Positions 8,426 to 18,001 are shown, counted from the first letter of the stretch. The stretch is 62,410 bases of DNA from Anaerocolumna sp. (GCA_029256725.1 JAQSXJ010000008.1:1-62410), one strand, 5' to 3'. Translations and numbers: made by a program. Notes: a model not told the origin generated them from the sequence alone.

Positions 8426-9220
8426 ATGATTAAAGTTACCAATTGCGGACACGATTCCAAACATAAAACTAAATTTCATATAATTCGTAAGACCGGTGTA
8501 CCAAACTACATACTATTGCTGGTCAAGACAGAAGCTTTTTTTGAACTGAATGGTACAATAGAGACTACCAATCCAAATATGGCAATACTCTTTGACCGCA
8601 ATACCTATATGCATTACGGTTCCTACAAGGACTACTATAATGATGACTGGATTCATTTTGACTTTGCTGATGAACCTTCCTTAGTGGAGGCTTTGAAAAT
8701 ACCGTTAAACCAGCCTGTATACCTGCCTCAGATTAATTACCTGTCTAATTTTGTTCGTCTTCTGGTACAGGAAAATCATGCAGGTTCCCCTCATCGTGAA
8801 GCCTTGCAGGATTCCCTTATGAGAATTCTTTTGTACAGTCTGGATACCCAGATTGCTTCTCTGCCAACCGGTATGGGAAATAATAAATATTATCACCTTA
8901 TGAACCGTTTGCGCCTGGATATCCATAATACCCCCCACAGAAAGTGGACTGTGGAGGAAATGGCTGCTTCTGTCCATATGAGTACTTCCTATTTTCAGCA
9001 CCTCTATAAGGATCTCTATCACATTTCCTGTATGCAGGAGGTCATTATGGCAAGAATAGAAAGAGCAAAGTTTTATCTGACTACTACTGACATGTCAATC
9101 AAGGCTCTTTCTGATTTCTGTGGTTATGAGAGTGATCTTCATTTTATAAGACAGTTTAAGAAAAAGGAAGGTCTGACACCTACAGAGTACCGGCTATTAT
9201 ATAAACCTGCAACTGTATAA
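8426..9220 (+). CDS. AraC family transcriptional regulator
   Basis: A 264-residue regulator. An N-terminal cupin-type sensor half (about 15-140, with FFELNGTIETTNPNMAILF and WIHFDFADE) is followed by the double-HTH AraC domain (about 155-260), including MAASVHMSTSYFQHLYKD and IKALSDFCGYESDLHFIRQF, ending in LTPTEYR. The start has AAGGAG upstream. AraC proteins of this form in gut Clostridia usually sense a sugar and activate glycoside hydrolase genes. The GH43 operon 3.4 kb away carries a copy of its promoter element and is a plausible target. Confidence 0.9.
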   Translation: MIKVTNCGHDSKHKTKFHIIRKTGVPNYILLLVKTEAFFELNGTIETTNPNMAILFDRNTYMHYGSYKDYYNDDWIHFDFADEPSLVEALKIPLNQPVYLPQINYLSNFVRLLVQENHAGSPHREALQDSLMRILLYSLDTQIASLPTGMGNNKYYHLMNRLRLDIHNTPHRKWTVEEMAASVHMSTSYFQHLYKDLYHISCMQEVIMARIERAKFYLTTTDMSIKALSDFCGYESDLHFIRQFKKKEGLTPTEYRLLYKPATV

Positions 9221-9352
9221 ACCTGGGATTAAGGAATATAGACCGCCGTTTATCAGCATGGGTATTGTCATAATTAGGTAAATAGAATCTGTTGCTAAAA
9301 ATTAAATTAATCTTAAGTCTAAAAAGTTAACTTATAATAACCGGGGTGCAAG

Positions 9353-10999
9353 ATGAAACAAGGAAATAATAGATTTGTAAAACAGGCTATATTCCTGTCT
9401 ATCGTAGGAATATTAGTTAAAATTATTGGTGTTGCTTATAGTGTACCCTTAACAAATATCATCGGTGATCTTGGAAATGCTTATTACGCTGCAGCTTATA
9501 GTGTTTATGGTATTATTCTGCTCATTTGTTCTTACAGTATCCCAATGGGATTATCAAAGATCATGTCCGAGAAGATGTCGTTAGGGCAAAATCGTACGGC
9601 AGACCGAATCTTTCAATGTGCCTTGCTCTACGTCTGTTTAGTCGGCGGTGGTGCTTCATTGCTGACCTTTGTCTTTGCTGGCAGGATTGTCGATTTCGAA
9701 GAGTCCGTTATTACAATGAAAATCCTGGCTCCCACTATCTTTCTCTCCGGCATCTTAAGCGTATTTCGCGGATACTATCAAGCAAGGGGTACCATGCTGC
9801 CCACAGCCATATCACAGCTGCTTGAACAACTTGTAAATGCTGCAGCCAGCATCTGGTTTGCCATAACCTGGACAAGATTATTTCTCCGGAATGGCAATAA
9901 TACAGGTGTGGCGGAGTATGGTGCTGCCGGCGGGGCTGCCGGAACCGGAGCAGGAGTTGCTGTCGGCTTAATCTTTATACTGATCTTATTCTGCCTAAAC
10001 CGTGGTAAGCAGCAAAATAATACTGCCACCGTTTCAGAAGCTGCTGCTTTATCCTACAAAGAAACCTTCAAACTGATCTTTGCAATGCTTACTCCGGTAA
10101 TTATCAGTACCTGTCTCTATAATTTTGTTGGGATTTTTGATATGAAACTTTATTACTTCGTTATTCAGTTAAAGTCTGCGGATATATTAGCAGATGCAAG
10201 TCTGTACGGAATCTTTAACCGTAAATATTCGCCACTTGCCAATGTTCCCATTGCAATTGCTTCTTCAATGGTTGCCGCTTTGGTTCCCGTAATCTCTACA
10301 GCCTATGCAAGGAAAGAATTCAAAACCGTAAAGCATAAAATTCACAACGGCATGAAATACTCCATGCTGTTTGTAATTCCCGCTGCTTTTGGCCTTGCCG
10401 CATTAGCAGAACCAATACTTAATCTGCTATTTCCGGATTCGGATATTCTGGCTGTTCATCTGCTTCAGATCGGTAGTGTATCTATCATCCTGTATGGAAT
10501 ATCAACTGTCCTGAACGGTGTTTTACAGGGAATCGGCAAAGTAAATGTGCCGCTAAAGAATTCAGGTATCGCTTTACTTATTCATATGGCAATCTTAATC
10601 CCTCTGCTATTGTTTACCGACTTAAAAATATATGCGTTGATAGCTACTGTAATCCTGTACTCTCTGACTATCTGTATCTTGAATCTGATTGCAGTCTATA
10701 AAGTTCTTGGGTATATACAGGAAATAAAGCAGACTTTTGGCATTCCCATCCTCAGTGCCAATGCTATGAGCCTGGCAGCAAGGATAAGTTACCAGCTAAT
10801 TGATAAGTTGATCCCCTCCGGTCAGTTATCTCCTAGGACTTCCTGCGGAATTGGTGTTATAATTTCTGTAGCAGTTGGTGTTTTCGTTTATTTTTTTACA
10901 GTGCTGAATTTGGGTAATTATGAAGAGGAGATTAAGAGGTTCCCTTTCCTTCAATGGGTCATTCTAAAGAGAAGACGTTCAAAACAAAAGGCAGCTTAA
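9353..10999 (+). CDS. SpoVB/MurJ-like oligosaccharide flippase family protein
   Basis: Polytopic membrane protein of 548 residues with about 14 transmembrane segments, belonging to the MVF/MATE-like polysaccharide exporter superfamily. The N-terminal FVKQAIFLSIVGILVKIIGV and YAAAYSVYGIILLICSYSIP segments are typical of SpoVB-type proteins, which flip lipid-linked precursors for cortex or envelope synthesis. Length matches. A weak GGGGTG site precedes the ATG. It is a lone gene, facing the GH28 gene, with only a 7-bp stem (AGGTGTT/AACACCT near 11009) as a possible terminator. Which lipid is moved cannot be told. Confidence 0.85.
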   Translation: MKQGNNRFVKQAIFLSIVGILVKIIGVAYSVPLTNIIGDLGNAYYAAAYSVYGIILLICSYSIPMGLSKIMSEKMSLGQNRTADRIFQCALLYVCLVGGGASLLTFVFAGRIVDFEESVITMKILAPTIFLSGILSVFRGYYQARGTMLPTAISQLLEQLVNAAASIWFAITWTRLFLRNGNNTGVAEYGAAGGAAGTGAGVAVGLIFILILFCLNRGKQQNNTATVSEAAALSYKETFKLIFAMLTPVIISTCLYNFVGIFDMKLYYFVIQLKSADILADASLYGIFNRKYSPLANVPIAIASSMVAALVPVISTAYARKEFKTVKHKIHNGMKYSMLFVIPAAFGLAALAEPILNLLFPDSDILAVHLLQIGSVSIILYGISTVLNGVLQGIGKVNVPLKNSGIALLIHMAILIPLLLFTDLKIYALIATVILYSLTICILNLIAVYKVLGYIQEIKQTFGIPILSANAMSLAARISYQLIDKLIPSGQLSPRTSCGIGVIISVAVGVFVYFFTVLNLGNYEEEIKRFPFLQWVILKRRRSKQKAA

Positions 11000-11026
11000 T
11001 ACTCTGCAGGTGTTTCTTTAACACCT

Positions 11027-11767
11027 TTACGACAGCAATAGTATATCTTCCCTGAGTATAGAACAACCCTCCAGAAAATAAGGCTTTCCACCGATGGATT
11101 TCAATCCAATTCGGATACCGGCACATAGAGCGGTAAAGCTGCAATTTGTTATATGGATATTTTTCACCGGTTTCATTTTACTGCTGGCTTGTAAACATAG
11201 ATTATCGTCTGTTCCGCGAATTTTGCAATCAGATACGAATACATTCTGACAGCCGTCAAAATCAAGTCCGTCCCCATTATATCTCTTGTCGTTGCAGATA
11301 TCTAACCCCTGACACCAGATACTATCAGAATCAAGAATTGCAGTAGTCCAGGCAGCAGCATTATATAACCGCAAGCCTTCCAAACGGATATTTCTGCAAT
11401 TCAGTAAACGTATCATCATTGGTCTGTAGATAGAACCTTCATTTGGGAAAGCTACTGCATTTCCATTTATTGTACCTTCCCCTGTTATGCCGATGTTCTC
11501 ACAGTTTTCTGCATACAAAAAGCATCTGTGGGTATCCTTACCGTAATCCTTAATATCCCCTCTGGCTGAAAGAACAGCTCCGGCCTTTATTATAATCTGT
11601 ACATTGCTTTTTAAATACAGCGTACCGGAAACATAGATTCCATCCTCCAGAACCACCGATCCTCCGCCCTTTTCATGACAGGTATCTATGGACTTTTGAA
11701 TAGCTGCTGTATCAAGGGTCGCAGAATCCCCTAAGGCACCATAATCTTTCACATTATACTTGCCCAT
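11027..11767 (-). CDS. Glycoside hydrolase family 28 (polygalacturonase-like), C-terminally truncated
   Basis: Right-handed beta-helix pectin-degrading enzyme, here 246 residues against about 400-450 for the family. Present are the N-terminal YNVKDYGALGDSATLDTAAI motif, NGDGLDFDGC and GTDDNLCLQ, which carry the catalytic aspartates. After IRIGLKSIGG the sequence departs from the family pattern and stops, so the C-terminal coils and the distal RIK-type substrate site are missing. The ATG at 11767, seven bases after the nitrilase stop, is preferred; a GTG at 11788 is possible. No secretion signal. Probably inactive. Confidence 0.75.
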   Translation of the reverse strand: MGKYNVKDYGALGDSATLDTAAIQKSIDTCHEKGGGSVVLEDGIYVSGTLYLKSNVQIIIKAGAVLSARGDIKDYGKDTHRCFLYAENCENIGITGEGTINGNAVAFPNEGSIYRPMMIRLLNCRNIRLEGLRLYNAAAWTTAILDSDSIWCQGLDICNDKRYNGDGLDFDGCQNVFVSDCKIRGTDDNLCLQASSKMKPVKNIHITNCSFTALCAGIRIGLKSIGGKPYFLEGCSILREDILLLS

Positions 11768-11774
11768 CTTCTCC

Positions 11775-12608
11775 TCACTTCCTGCCACTTATCCTGCGAT
11801 AGGTTTGGGGACGTCTGTCAGACATCCTCATTTCACGGTAACCTCTGCAATCTGTTATATCAAGCATACAGGTTACCACTTCGGCTCTGTCTATGGACCC
11901 GCTTGCAAGCACCTTGCCTTCCGGGGAAATCACTTCACTGGGGTTTCGCATACCCACAATATCCTCTTGAAAAGGTACCGACATAGCACTGGCAACATAG
12001 ATTCCGTTTTCATAGGCTCTGGCATGTCCATAAATCTGTTCCCAACCCCAGGTAGGGCAAAGAATTAGGTCAGCTCCGTCAAGTACCAGTTCTCTGCAGC
12101 ACTCAGGAAACTGCATGTCCCAGCAGATTGCCAGACCGATTCTGCCATATTCCGTATCCATAACTACATACTCATCTCCGGGGGTAAGTCTGTCATTTTC
12201 CGATCCAGCCAGATGTATCTTGTCATAGTGATATGCCTGTTCTCCTCTTCTGTTATAAACAATCGCAGAGTTATAGAGATTTTCTCCCCGCCTATTATAA
12301 GCCCCTAAAACGATATACTTTTCAAATTCAGCTGCCAGACTTGATACCTTCTTAAAAAATATATCATCTAACTCCGGTACTACCTCCGTATAATCACAAC
12401 GGATATTATCTTGCTGACCGCAGAAATTAACAGCTTCCGAGGTTACAATCATATCGCAGTCAAGAAGACAGGCATTTCGAATAAGCCCTATTGCCTGTTC
12501 CTCCATCTCACTGCGGTATTTTATAACCTCTTCTTTTGAAAGATTAAGTCCTTTATTTGTAAACTCATATAACTGATTTTGTTTCGTCTGTATTAAACCA
12601 AGTTTCAT
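11775..12608 (-). CDS. Carbon-nitrogen hydrolase (nitrilase superfamily)
   Basis: Cytosolic amidase-type enzyme, 277 residues. The Glu-Lys-Cys triad is visible: Glu58 in VTSEAVNF, Lys130 in HYDKIHLAG, Cys162 in AICWDMQFPE. It would hydrolyse a linear amide or carbamoyl group; the substrate is unknown. It sits between GH43 upstream (58 bp gap) and GH28 downstream (7 bp to its ATG), so it is part of the carbohydrate operon, where an amidase is unexpected. It might remove an amide or amino-acid decoration, which is inference. Confidence 0.85.
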   Translation of the reverse strand: MKLGLIQTKQNQLYEFTNKGLNLSKEEVIKYRSEMEEQAIGLIRNACLLDCDMIVTSEAVNFCGQQDNIRCDYTEVVPELDDIFFKKVSSLAAEFEKYIVLGAYNRRGENLYNSAIVYNRRGEQAYHYDKIHLAGSENDRLTPGDEYVVMDTEYGRIGLAICWDMQFPECCRELVLDGADLILCPTWGWEQIYGHARAYENGIYVASAMSVPFQEDIVGMRNPSEVISPEGKVLASGSIDRAEVVTCMLDITDCRGYREMRMSDRRPQTYRRISGRK

Positions 12609-12666
12609 AAACCTCTCTCCTGATTCCTAATATTCATAAATTCTTTAAGTCACTATGTAACTTCAA

Positions 12667-14283
12667 TTACTCCCCTATTTCTGCCTTATATTCAAAATAA
12701 TCAAAATCAGCATAAGTTCCAAAACCCGTTAAATCCTGACAGCAGATACCTACCATAGCTCCGGTGAACCAACCTTCACTACAGGCTTCATCGGACAGTA
12801 TACTTGCATCAAATACCGGTCCAACAGGCTTATACTGCTCCTCTCCCTGAGTGCTGTAATAGAACTGCAGCTTATCGTGGTCTATAGTTACCTTTAAGTA
12901 AATCCTGGTATCATTTTCTATCTTCAGAAAACCAACAGGGTATTTGTATGTTTTATTTTCTGCAGTAAGCACGGAAATACATTTTCCCAGTTCCTCATCA
13001 TGCGTTACATGAAGGTAGTAATAATTGTCACAATCATATAGACAGATAAGTCCTGCCATATTCTTAAACACCAAAGGCTCATACTCCAGGCATGTACTGG
13101 CTTCAAACTTAAATTCCGTCCATCTGCGAGCTATCAGGCTCTGACTGAACCGAGAGGCTAATCCGGACCTGCCATACATACGAAGAAATCCCTTTCTGGC
13201 GGTTAATGAATAAAAGTATTCATCAAGTGGAATCCGCAGAGATTGGTATTCGATATCCAGGATATCGTCATTGAAATCATCTCTCACCGGTTTTTGCAAG
13301 AATACATACTCAGGAAGCTCCGGAGCTTCTACGAATATATCCGGCAGATTAGTGCCATTATCCAAAACCAGCCAGTCATCTTGTGTCCACTTCATTTTCT
13401 GTATGGCCGTCTCTCTTCCCAGCGTATAACGTCTGCAGCCGCCAAACCGAACTCCTTCGGGATTACGGTTATCAAGAGCTCTTCCGCATAAGTGTACTGC
13501 GTACCATTCTCCGTTTTGGGTTTCAACCAAATCACAATGACCGGATTTTTGCAGCAGATGCTCAGGGTTATCTCTTGCTGTTAAGATTGAATTACCATCA
13601 TACCATTCATAGGGTCCCCATATGTTTTTCGAGCGTTGAATGGATTGACCATGGCCTTCTCCTGTTCCTGTATCTGCCGAAAATAAATAATAAAAATCTC
13701 CACGTTTGAAAACATGAGGTCCTTCCAAGAATATCTTATCTCCCTTGTATATTTCCTTGACTTCTCCTATCAGCTTCCTGTCTGAATGAGAATACTCCTG
13801 GAGTATCAGGCGTCCTGCATATTTCTTTGGAATCCGGTGGTCCGTTACCATACTTACCATGTATTTTCTTCCGTCTTCATCATGAAACAAGGACGGATCA
13901 AAGCCGAAATTATTCAAGGGTACCGGCTCTGACCAGGGACCCATAATGTTTTCTGTTGTTACCAGGTAATTATTCGTATCATACATATTACAATAGAAAG
14001 AATTTACAACGGTATAGACAAGAAAATAGGTATTATCACAATATGTAAGACAGGGTGCCCATATCCCCTGGGAAGGTCCGACTCCTCTTAAATCCAGCTG
14101 AGATACACGGTTTAGAGGATAGGTCAGCAGTTCCCAATTTATAAGGTCTTTTGAATGGTGGATACGTACGCCCGGCCACCATTCAAAGGTTGAGGTGGCA
14201 AGGTAATAATCCTCTCCCACCCGTATGATGGACGGATCCGGGTGAAAGCCTTTCAGTATTGGATTTCTTATTATTTTCTTCAT
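12667..14283 (-). CDS. Glycoside hydrolase family 43 (beta-xylosidase / alpha-L-arabinofuranosidase)
   Basis: Intracellular exo-glycosidase of 538 residues without signal peptide. The five-bladed beta-propeller begins NPILKGFHPDPSIIRVGEDY with catalytic Asp16, then GIWAPCLTY and FGFDPSLFHDEDGRKYMV; HVFKRGDFYYLFSA gives the acid Glu region. The C-terminal ~200 residues form the concanavalin-like domain of XynB-type enzymes (RKGFLRMYGR, FKNMAGLICLYD). It would release xylose or arabinose from imported oligosaccharides. AAAGGAG precedes the ATG. It is first in the operon with the nitrilase and truncated GH28. Confidence 0.92.
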   Translation of the reverse strand: MKKIIRNPILKGFHPDPSIIRVGEDYYLATSTFEWWPGVRIHHSKDLINWELLTYPLNRVSQLDLRGVGPSQGIWAPCLTYCDNTYFLVYTVVNSFYCNMYDTNNYLVTTENIMGPWSEPVPLNNFGFDPSLFHDEDGRKYMVSMVTDHRIPKKYAGRLILQEYSHSDRKLIGEVKEIYKGDKIFLEGPHVFKRGDFYYLFSADTGTGEGHGQSIQRSKNIWGPYEWYDGNSILTARDNPEHLLQKSGHCDLVETQNGEWYAVHLCGRALDNRNPEGVRFGGCRRYTLGRETAIQKMKWTQDDWLVLDNGTNLPDIFVEAPELPEYVFLQKPVRDDFNDDILDIEYQSLRIPLDEYFYSLTARKGFLRMYGRSGLASRFSQSLIARRWTEFKFEASTCLEYEPLVFKNMAGLICLYDCDNYYYLHVTHDEELGKCISVLTAENKTYKYPVGFLKIENDTRIYLKVTIDHDKLQFYYSTQGEEQYKPVGPVFDASILSDEACSEGWFTGAMVGICCQDLTGFGTYADFDYFEYKAEIGE

Positions 14284-14407
14284 TTTATACTCCTTTTCAA
14301 AACAGGTATTTTCTGTTCCTTGTAATTTAACTATGACTTACTGGTTGATTTTGAAGGATTTTATCCAGATATTAAAAGAATGATATTCCTCTTTATTAGC
14401 TTACTTA

Positions 14408-14436
14408 ATCATAATCATTTTTCTGAAACCGGACAA
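14408..14436 (-). promoter_or_regulatory. Predicted promoter of the GH43 operon
   Basis: Minus-strand TTGTCC (14431-14436), 17-bp spacer, TATGAT (14408-14413), giving a leader of about 120 nt. Confidence 0.45.
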
Positions 14437-14469
14437 TGCTTTATAATATGATGAACTGAACTTTTCTGC
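14430..14469 (+). promoter_or_regulatory. Copy of the AraC-promoter element upstream of GH43
   Basis: CGGACAATGCTTTATAAT (14430-14447) and TTTTCTGC (14462-14469) match 8361-8378 and 8393-8400 with the same 32-bp offset. No plus-strand gene follows, so this is either an AraC-type binding site for the GH43 operon or the relic promoter of a lost paralogue. The rest of the 475-bp gap (14284-14758) shows no gene. Confidence 0.5.
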
Positions 14470-14637
14470 TTTTTTCCGAAGTATTAAGTTAATGTAACAG
14501 TAATTTTACAAAGCTTAAGATAGTACTTTGCTTATTGCAATGAATAAAAAGTATAATGTAAGAATTGCTTTGTAAAACCTCTAATTTATTTCCATAATGG
14601 ACTCTGTCTTTATAACTCTTCTGAACTTTTCTGTTAA

Positions 14638-14678
14638 ATAAAACAACGGATAGAAGCTAGCTCTCAACTTCTATCCGG
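14638..14678 (-). terminator. Terminator of the organophosphate operon
   Basis: GGATAGAAG (14648-14656) pairs with CTTCTATCC (14668-14676), followed on the minus strand by GTTGTTTTA. It lies 80 bp beyond the phosphatase stop. Confidence 0.7.
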
Positions 14679-14758
14679 TAATTTATCAATTTATTCTATT
14701 TTCCTATTTCTTTCTTCTTCTATTTCATAACTTTCATAAACAAAATCTTTTTATCCTT

Positions 14759-15490
14759 TTAGATGAGTTTATTACGTAATACTGCTATTTCAGCTTCCTT
14801 AAATCCCACTGCCTGGAAATACCCTTCAATGGTATTGTATTTCTCATCCAGATACTGAAGCGTCTTCTCCATATTTTCCGGTGGAGATTCCATTACATAA
14901 TGAGGTACGATCAAACCTCTTGCCTCAAGGTCAGCGACCTGCCTGGGAAAGATTTCTTTCATATATTCCTGGGTAACTGCGTAATCCCCAATTATTGATG
15001 CATCATCTACCCCTGCCAACTTTAACAGCAGCATGGCAATGGTGCCGGTCCGGTCTTTACCTCCGGAGCAGTGAAACATTACGCAGGCATCCTGGTACTT
15101 TGCAATGGTCTGAAAGATTGTACGAAAGCTTTCTTTGCTGTCATCCAGCAGCCAACGGTACAACTGCCACATACTGGGGGGGAATTCCTCTGAATATCTA
15201 TTGGCACGTACATGGTCCTGGATGGGGACATGAAGATATTCTATATCGGTATAGACCTTAGGCAGTTTATCGGGTTCTCTCTCTGCTTCTTCTGCCGAAC
15301 GCAGATCTATGATACAGCGTACTCCGTAATCATACAGCTTCTTACAGTCTTCATTAGTAAGAATATGAAGTGCATCTGCGCGAAGGAGGGAATGAAATTT
15401 TGTTGTCTTTCCGTCCCCTGTCTGATAGCCTCCAAGATCCCTGACATTTTTAGCCCCTGTTAGTTCCATGGGTTTTGAGATTTTTTGCAT
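14759..15490 (-). CDS. Tyrosine-protein phosphatase family hydrolase
   Basis: 243-residue phosphatase of the PTP superfamily (Y_phosphatase3 / MptpB-like type). The P-loop FHCSGGKDRTG gives nucleophile Cys141 and Arg147; the N-terminal GAKNVRDLGGY motif and GVRCIIDLRSAEE strand are characteristic. No signal peptide, so it acts in the cytosol. It is the last gene of the Phn-type operon, 45 bp after the second permease. Members can dephosphorylate proteins, phosphoinositides or small phosphomonoesters; the operon suggests a small imported organophosphate, which is inference. Confidence 0.88.
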   Translation of the reverse strand: MQKISKPMELTGAKNVRDLGGYQTGDGKTTKFHSLLRADALHILTNEDCKKLYDYGVRCIIDLRSAEEAEREPDKLPKVYTDIEYLHVPIQDHVRANRYSEEFPPSMWQLYRWLLDDSKESFRTIFQTIAKYQDACVMFHCSGGKDRTGTIAMLLLKLAGVDDASIIGDYAVTQEYMKEIFPRQVADLEARGLIVPHYVMESPPENMEKTLQYLDEKYNTIEGYFQAVGFKEAEIAVLRNKLI

Positions 15491-15535
15491 TACTAAAACT
15501 CCTTTGTTTTATAATAAATACTTTTTATGGATTAC

Positions 15536-16342
15536 TCACCCTCTAGTAAGTTTCACTCTGATTTTTGTAGAAAATAACTCTATCACAAGGATAAGAATGA
15601 TTAACCCTGCTAAAATGGCACCTACCTGATTCCAGCGGTAAGAACTCATGGCAAACATAAGCGGTGCTCCTATTCCGCCGGCACCTACAAGTCCTAGAAC
15701 CGCTGCATCCCTTATGTTCATGTCAAAGCGGTAAATGGCTGTAGAGAGGAAGTTAGGAATCAACTGCGGCATGATGCCATAACAAATTTTTTCAAATGTA
15801 TTGCAGCCTGCCGCATCCAATGACTCCAGTATGCGAACATCCAGATCTTCAATGGTCTCAATGTTCATCTTTGTCAGCATACCAATAGAGCATACCGACA
15901 TAGTAAGAAGTCCTGTAAAAGCTCCCGGTCCGGTTACCCGGATAAACATCAAGCCGTATACAAAAGGCGGCACGGTACGAACAGCCATGATGAACAGACG
16001 TCCCAGGAAAGCAATTGGTTTAGGTACTATATTTGAAGCAGCCAGAAAAGAAAAGGGAATTGCAAGTATTGCACCTACTATCGTTCCCAAAAATGCAATA
16101 CAAACAGTCTCAAAGAGCAGGTAAGCTACACCGTCAGTTGTAAAATTAAATAAAAGAGCTGTATCCGGATGAAAAATACCCAGTATTATGTTCTTTGCTA
16201 CCGTAAGACCGCTTTGCTTTCCTCCGCTGATTTCGACGGCACTGCCGGACCAGGCAATAAGTACTGCTACGATAAGTATGGTAACTATCTGATAAAGCCA
16301 GGTTTTAGGACGGCTTTTATATTGTTTTTCAATTAAATCCAT
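15536..16342 (-). CDS. phnE: PhnE-type ABC transporter permease (second copy)
   Basis: 268-residue inner-membrane permease of the phosphonate/phosphite family with about six membrane segments. The cytoplasmic coupling loop reads LESLDAAGCNTFEKICYGIM followed by PQLIPNF, and the DAAVLGLVGAGGIGAPL motif is diagnostic of PhnE. It lies 18 bp after the first permease gene; the two probably form a heterodimer with PhnC. Confidence 0.92.
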   Translation of the reverse strand: MDLIEKQYKSRPKTWLYQIVTILIVAVLIAWSGSAVEISGGKQSGLTVAKNIILGIFHPDTALLFNFTTDGVAYLLFETVCIAFLGTIVGAILAIPFSFLAASNIVPKPIAFLGRLFIMAVRTVPPFVYGLMFIRVTGPGAFTGLLTMSVCSIGMLTKMNIETIEDLDVRILESLDAAGCNTFEKICYGIMPQLIPNFLSTAIYRFDMNIRDAAVLGLVGAGGIGAPLMFAMSSYRWNQVGAILAGLIILILVIELFSTKIRVKLTRG

Positions 16343-16360
16343 GTTAAGTTGCTCCTTCTC

Positions 16361-17155
16361 TTAAGACAGCTTGCTTCGAATATAATGACTGATACTTTCT
16401 ATAATAAGAACCGTAGCAAACAGCATAATCAGAATCATACCTACACTGTCATACTGACGCCAGCCGATCTTTTCATTCAGGATCAGTCCCAGTCCTCCGG
16501 CACCTACATAGCCAAGTATTGAGGCATATCTTACATTACCTTCAAAACAGAAGAGACATACGGATAAGTAACCAGGTGTAACCTGAGGAAATACCGCTGC
16601 CGTAAAAGCTCTGAAACGGCTGCAGCCCATGGCTTCCATCGCTTCAAAAGCTCCCATATCCACTGTCTCAATCTGCTCATAAAGCATTTTGCCTACATAA
16701 GCAAAGGTAAAAACTGCTATAGCGGTTGTACCTGCCAGGGTACCCAAACCGAAGACATAGGTTGCTATCAAGGCTGTAACCAGAGTAGGAAGTGTTCTAA
16801 TGATGCTGAGCAGCAACCTGATTCCTGCAATTACCGCTTTGTTTCGCATTATATTCGTAGAGGCACAGACTGCAAAGGGTACTGCTGCAATGGAGCCTAT
16901 AATGGACCCTAACAAGGACATTTTCACCGTATCAAGTAAAGGCGTCCATATGCTCTTTGTATAGGAAACCTGGGGCGGAAACATCTGTCCCAGTATTACA
17001 AAGAATTGACCGCCTCTGTCAAGCAGCCTTTCCATATCAAAACCGGTTACCTTTAGGGAAATAACGAAAAATACAACCACCGCAAACAGTATAGGAAGAA
17101 AGTAAGACCGGGGTTTTACGACTGCTTTACCGCTTGAAAGCTGATATTTTCTCAT
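16361..17155 (-). CDS. phnE: PhnE-type ABC transporter permease (first copy)
   Basis: 264-residue permease, partner of the downstream PhnE. The loop MEAMGCSRFRAFTAAVFPQV and the RYASILGYVGAGGLGLIL motif mark the family; about six membrane segments. Its ATG overlaps the phnC stop by four bases, a sign of translational coupling. Confidence 0.92.
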   Translation of the reverse strand: MRKYQLSSGKAVVKPRSYFLPILFAVVVFFVISLKVTGFDMERLLDRGGQFFVILGQMFPPQVSYTKSIWTPLLDTVKMSLLGSIIGSIAAVPFAVCASTNIMRNKAVIAGIRLLLSIIRTLPTLVTALIATYVFGLGTLAGTTAIAVFTFAYVGKMLYEQIETVDMGAFEAMEAMGCSRFRAFTAAVFPQVTPGYLSVCLFCFEGNVRYASILGYVGAGGLGLILNEKIGWRQYDSVGMILIMLFATVLIIESISHYIRSKLS

Positions 17156-17904
17156 ACTGCTTCCTCCAGCCTTCCTCCGTATATATCACTTAAGATTTCA
17201 GGTGTTACTGCTTCTGCACTTCCGTCAAATACAATACTGCCGTTCCTGATTCCGATAACCCTGTCGGCATAGTTAAGCGCAAGTTCCACATGGTGTATGT
17301 TGATAAGAACGCTGATATTCATTTCCTTATTTATCTTTTTAAAGTCCTGCATTACCTGCCTTGCCGTTACTGGGTCAAGAGAGGCGACCGGTTCATCGGC
17401 AAGGATAATCTGTGGATTCTGTGCCAGTGTTCTGGCAAGGGCAACACGCTGCTGCTGTCCTCCTGACAACTGGTCTACTCTGGAAAAAGCCTTGTCAAGT
17501 ATTCCCACCTGTTCCAGGGCTTCCAGTGCCTGAATATAGTCCTTTTTCGGAAATATTCCCAGTACCGCACGCCAGAGAGGCAGATCCGGTACCTTTGCTG
17601 TAAGAACATTCTTTAAAACTGTTGTACGGGTTACCAGGTTAAAAGACTGGAATATCATCCCGATACCCCTTCTGAACTTTCTTAAACTTTTTCCTCTTAA
17701 ACTGTTAACCTCCACCTCATTAACCACTAATCTTCCTTCGGTTGTATCATGCATACGGTTAATGGTACGAATCAAAGTAGACTTTCCTGCACCGGAAAGT
17801 CCGATAATTGCAACAAATTCTCCCTGCTCAATGGTAAGATTGACATCTTTTAAAGCCTGGAATCCGTTACTGTAAGTTTTATTTACATGTTCAAATAATA
17901 TCAC
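17152..17904 (-). CDS. phnC: Phosphonate-type ABC transporter ATPase PhnC
   Basis: 250-residue ATPase. Walker A GLSGAGKST (35-43), signature LSGGQQQRVALART (about 144-157), Walker B ILADEPVASLD and the H-loop IHHVELAL are all intact. It energises the PhnE pair and overlaps the first phnE by 4 bp. It is separated from phnD by 339 bp holding a 17-bp repeat array, which may affect relative expression. Confidence 0.94.
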   Translation of the reverse strand: MILFEHVNKTYSNGFQALKDVNLTIEQGEFVAIIGLSGAGKSTLIRTINRMHDTTEGRLVVNEVEVNSLRGKSLRKFRRGIGMIFQSFNLVTRTTVLKNVLTAKVPDLPLWRAVLGIFPKKDYIQALEALEQVGILDKAFSRVDQLSGGQQQRVALARTLAQNPQIILADEPVASLDPVTARQVMQDFKKINKEMNISVLINIHHVELALNYADRVIGIRNGSIVFDGSAEAVTPEILSDIYGGRLEEAV

Positions 17905-18001
17905 GTTAAACCTCCGTTTTAGGACAACTGTAAAAATAGCTGGATTATCCGATTATCACAAAAATTCAGGCTATGTAATGTACCGCTATAAATCTGCAAA
18001 G

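Noticed and set aside
11008..11027. Terminator of the flippase gene (AGGTGTT ... AACACCT)
   Set aside because: The stem is short and the T-run only three bases; mentioned but not called.
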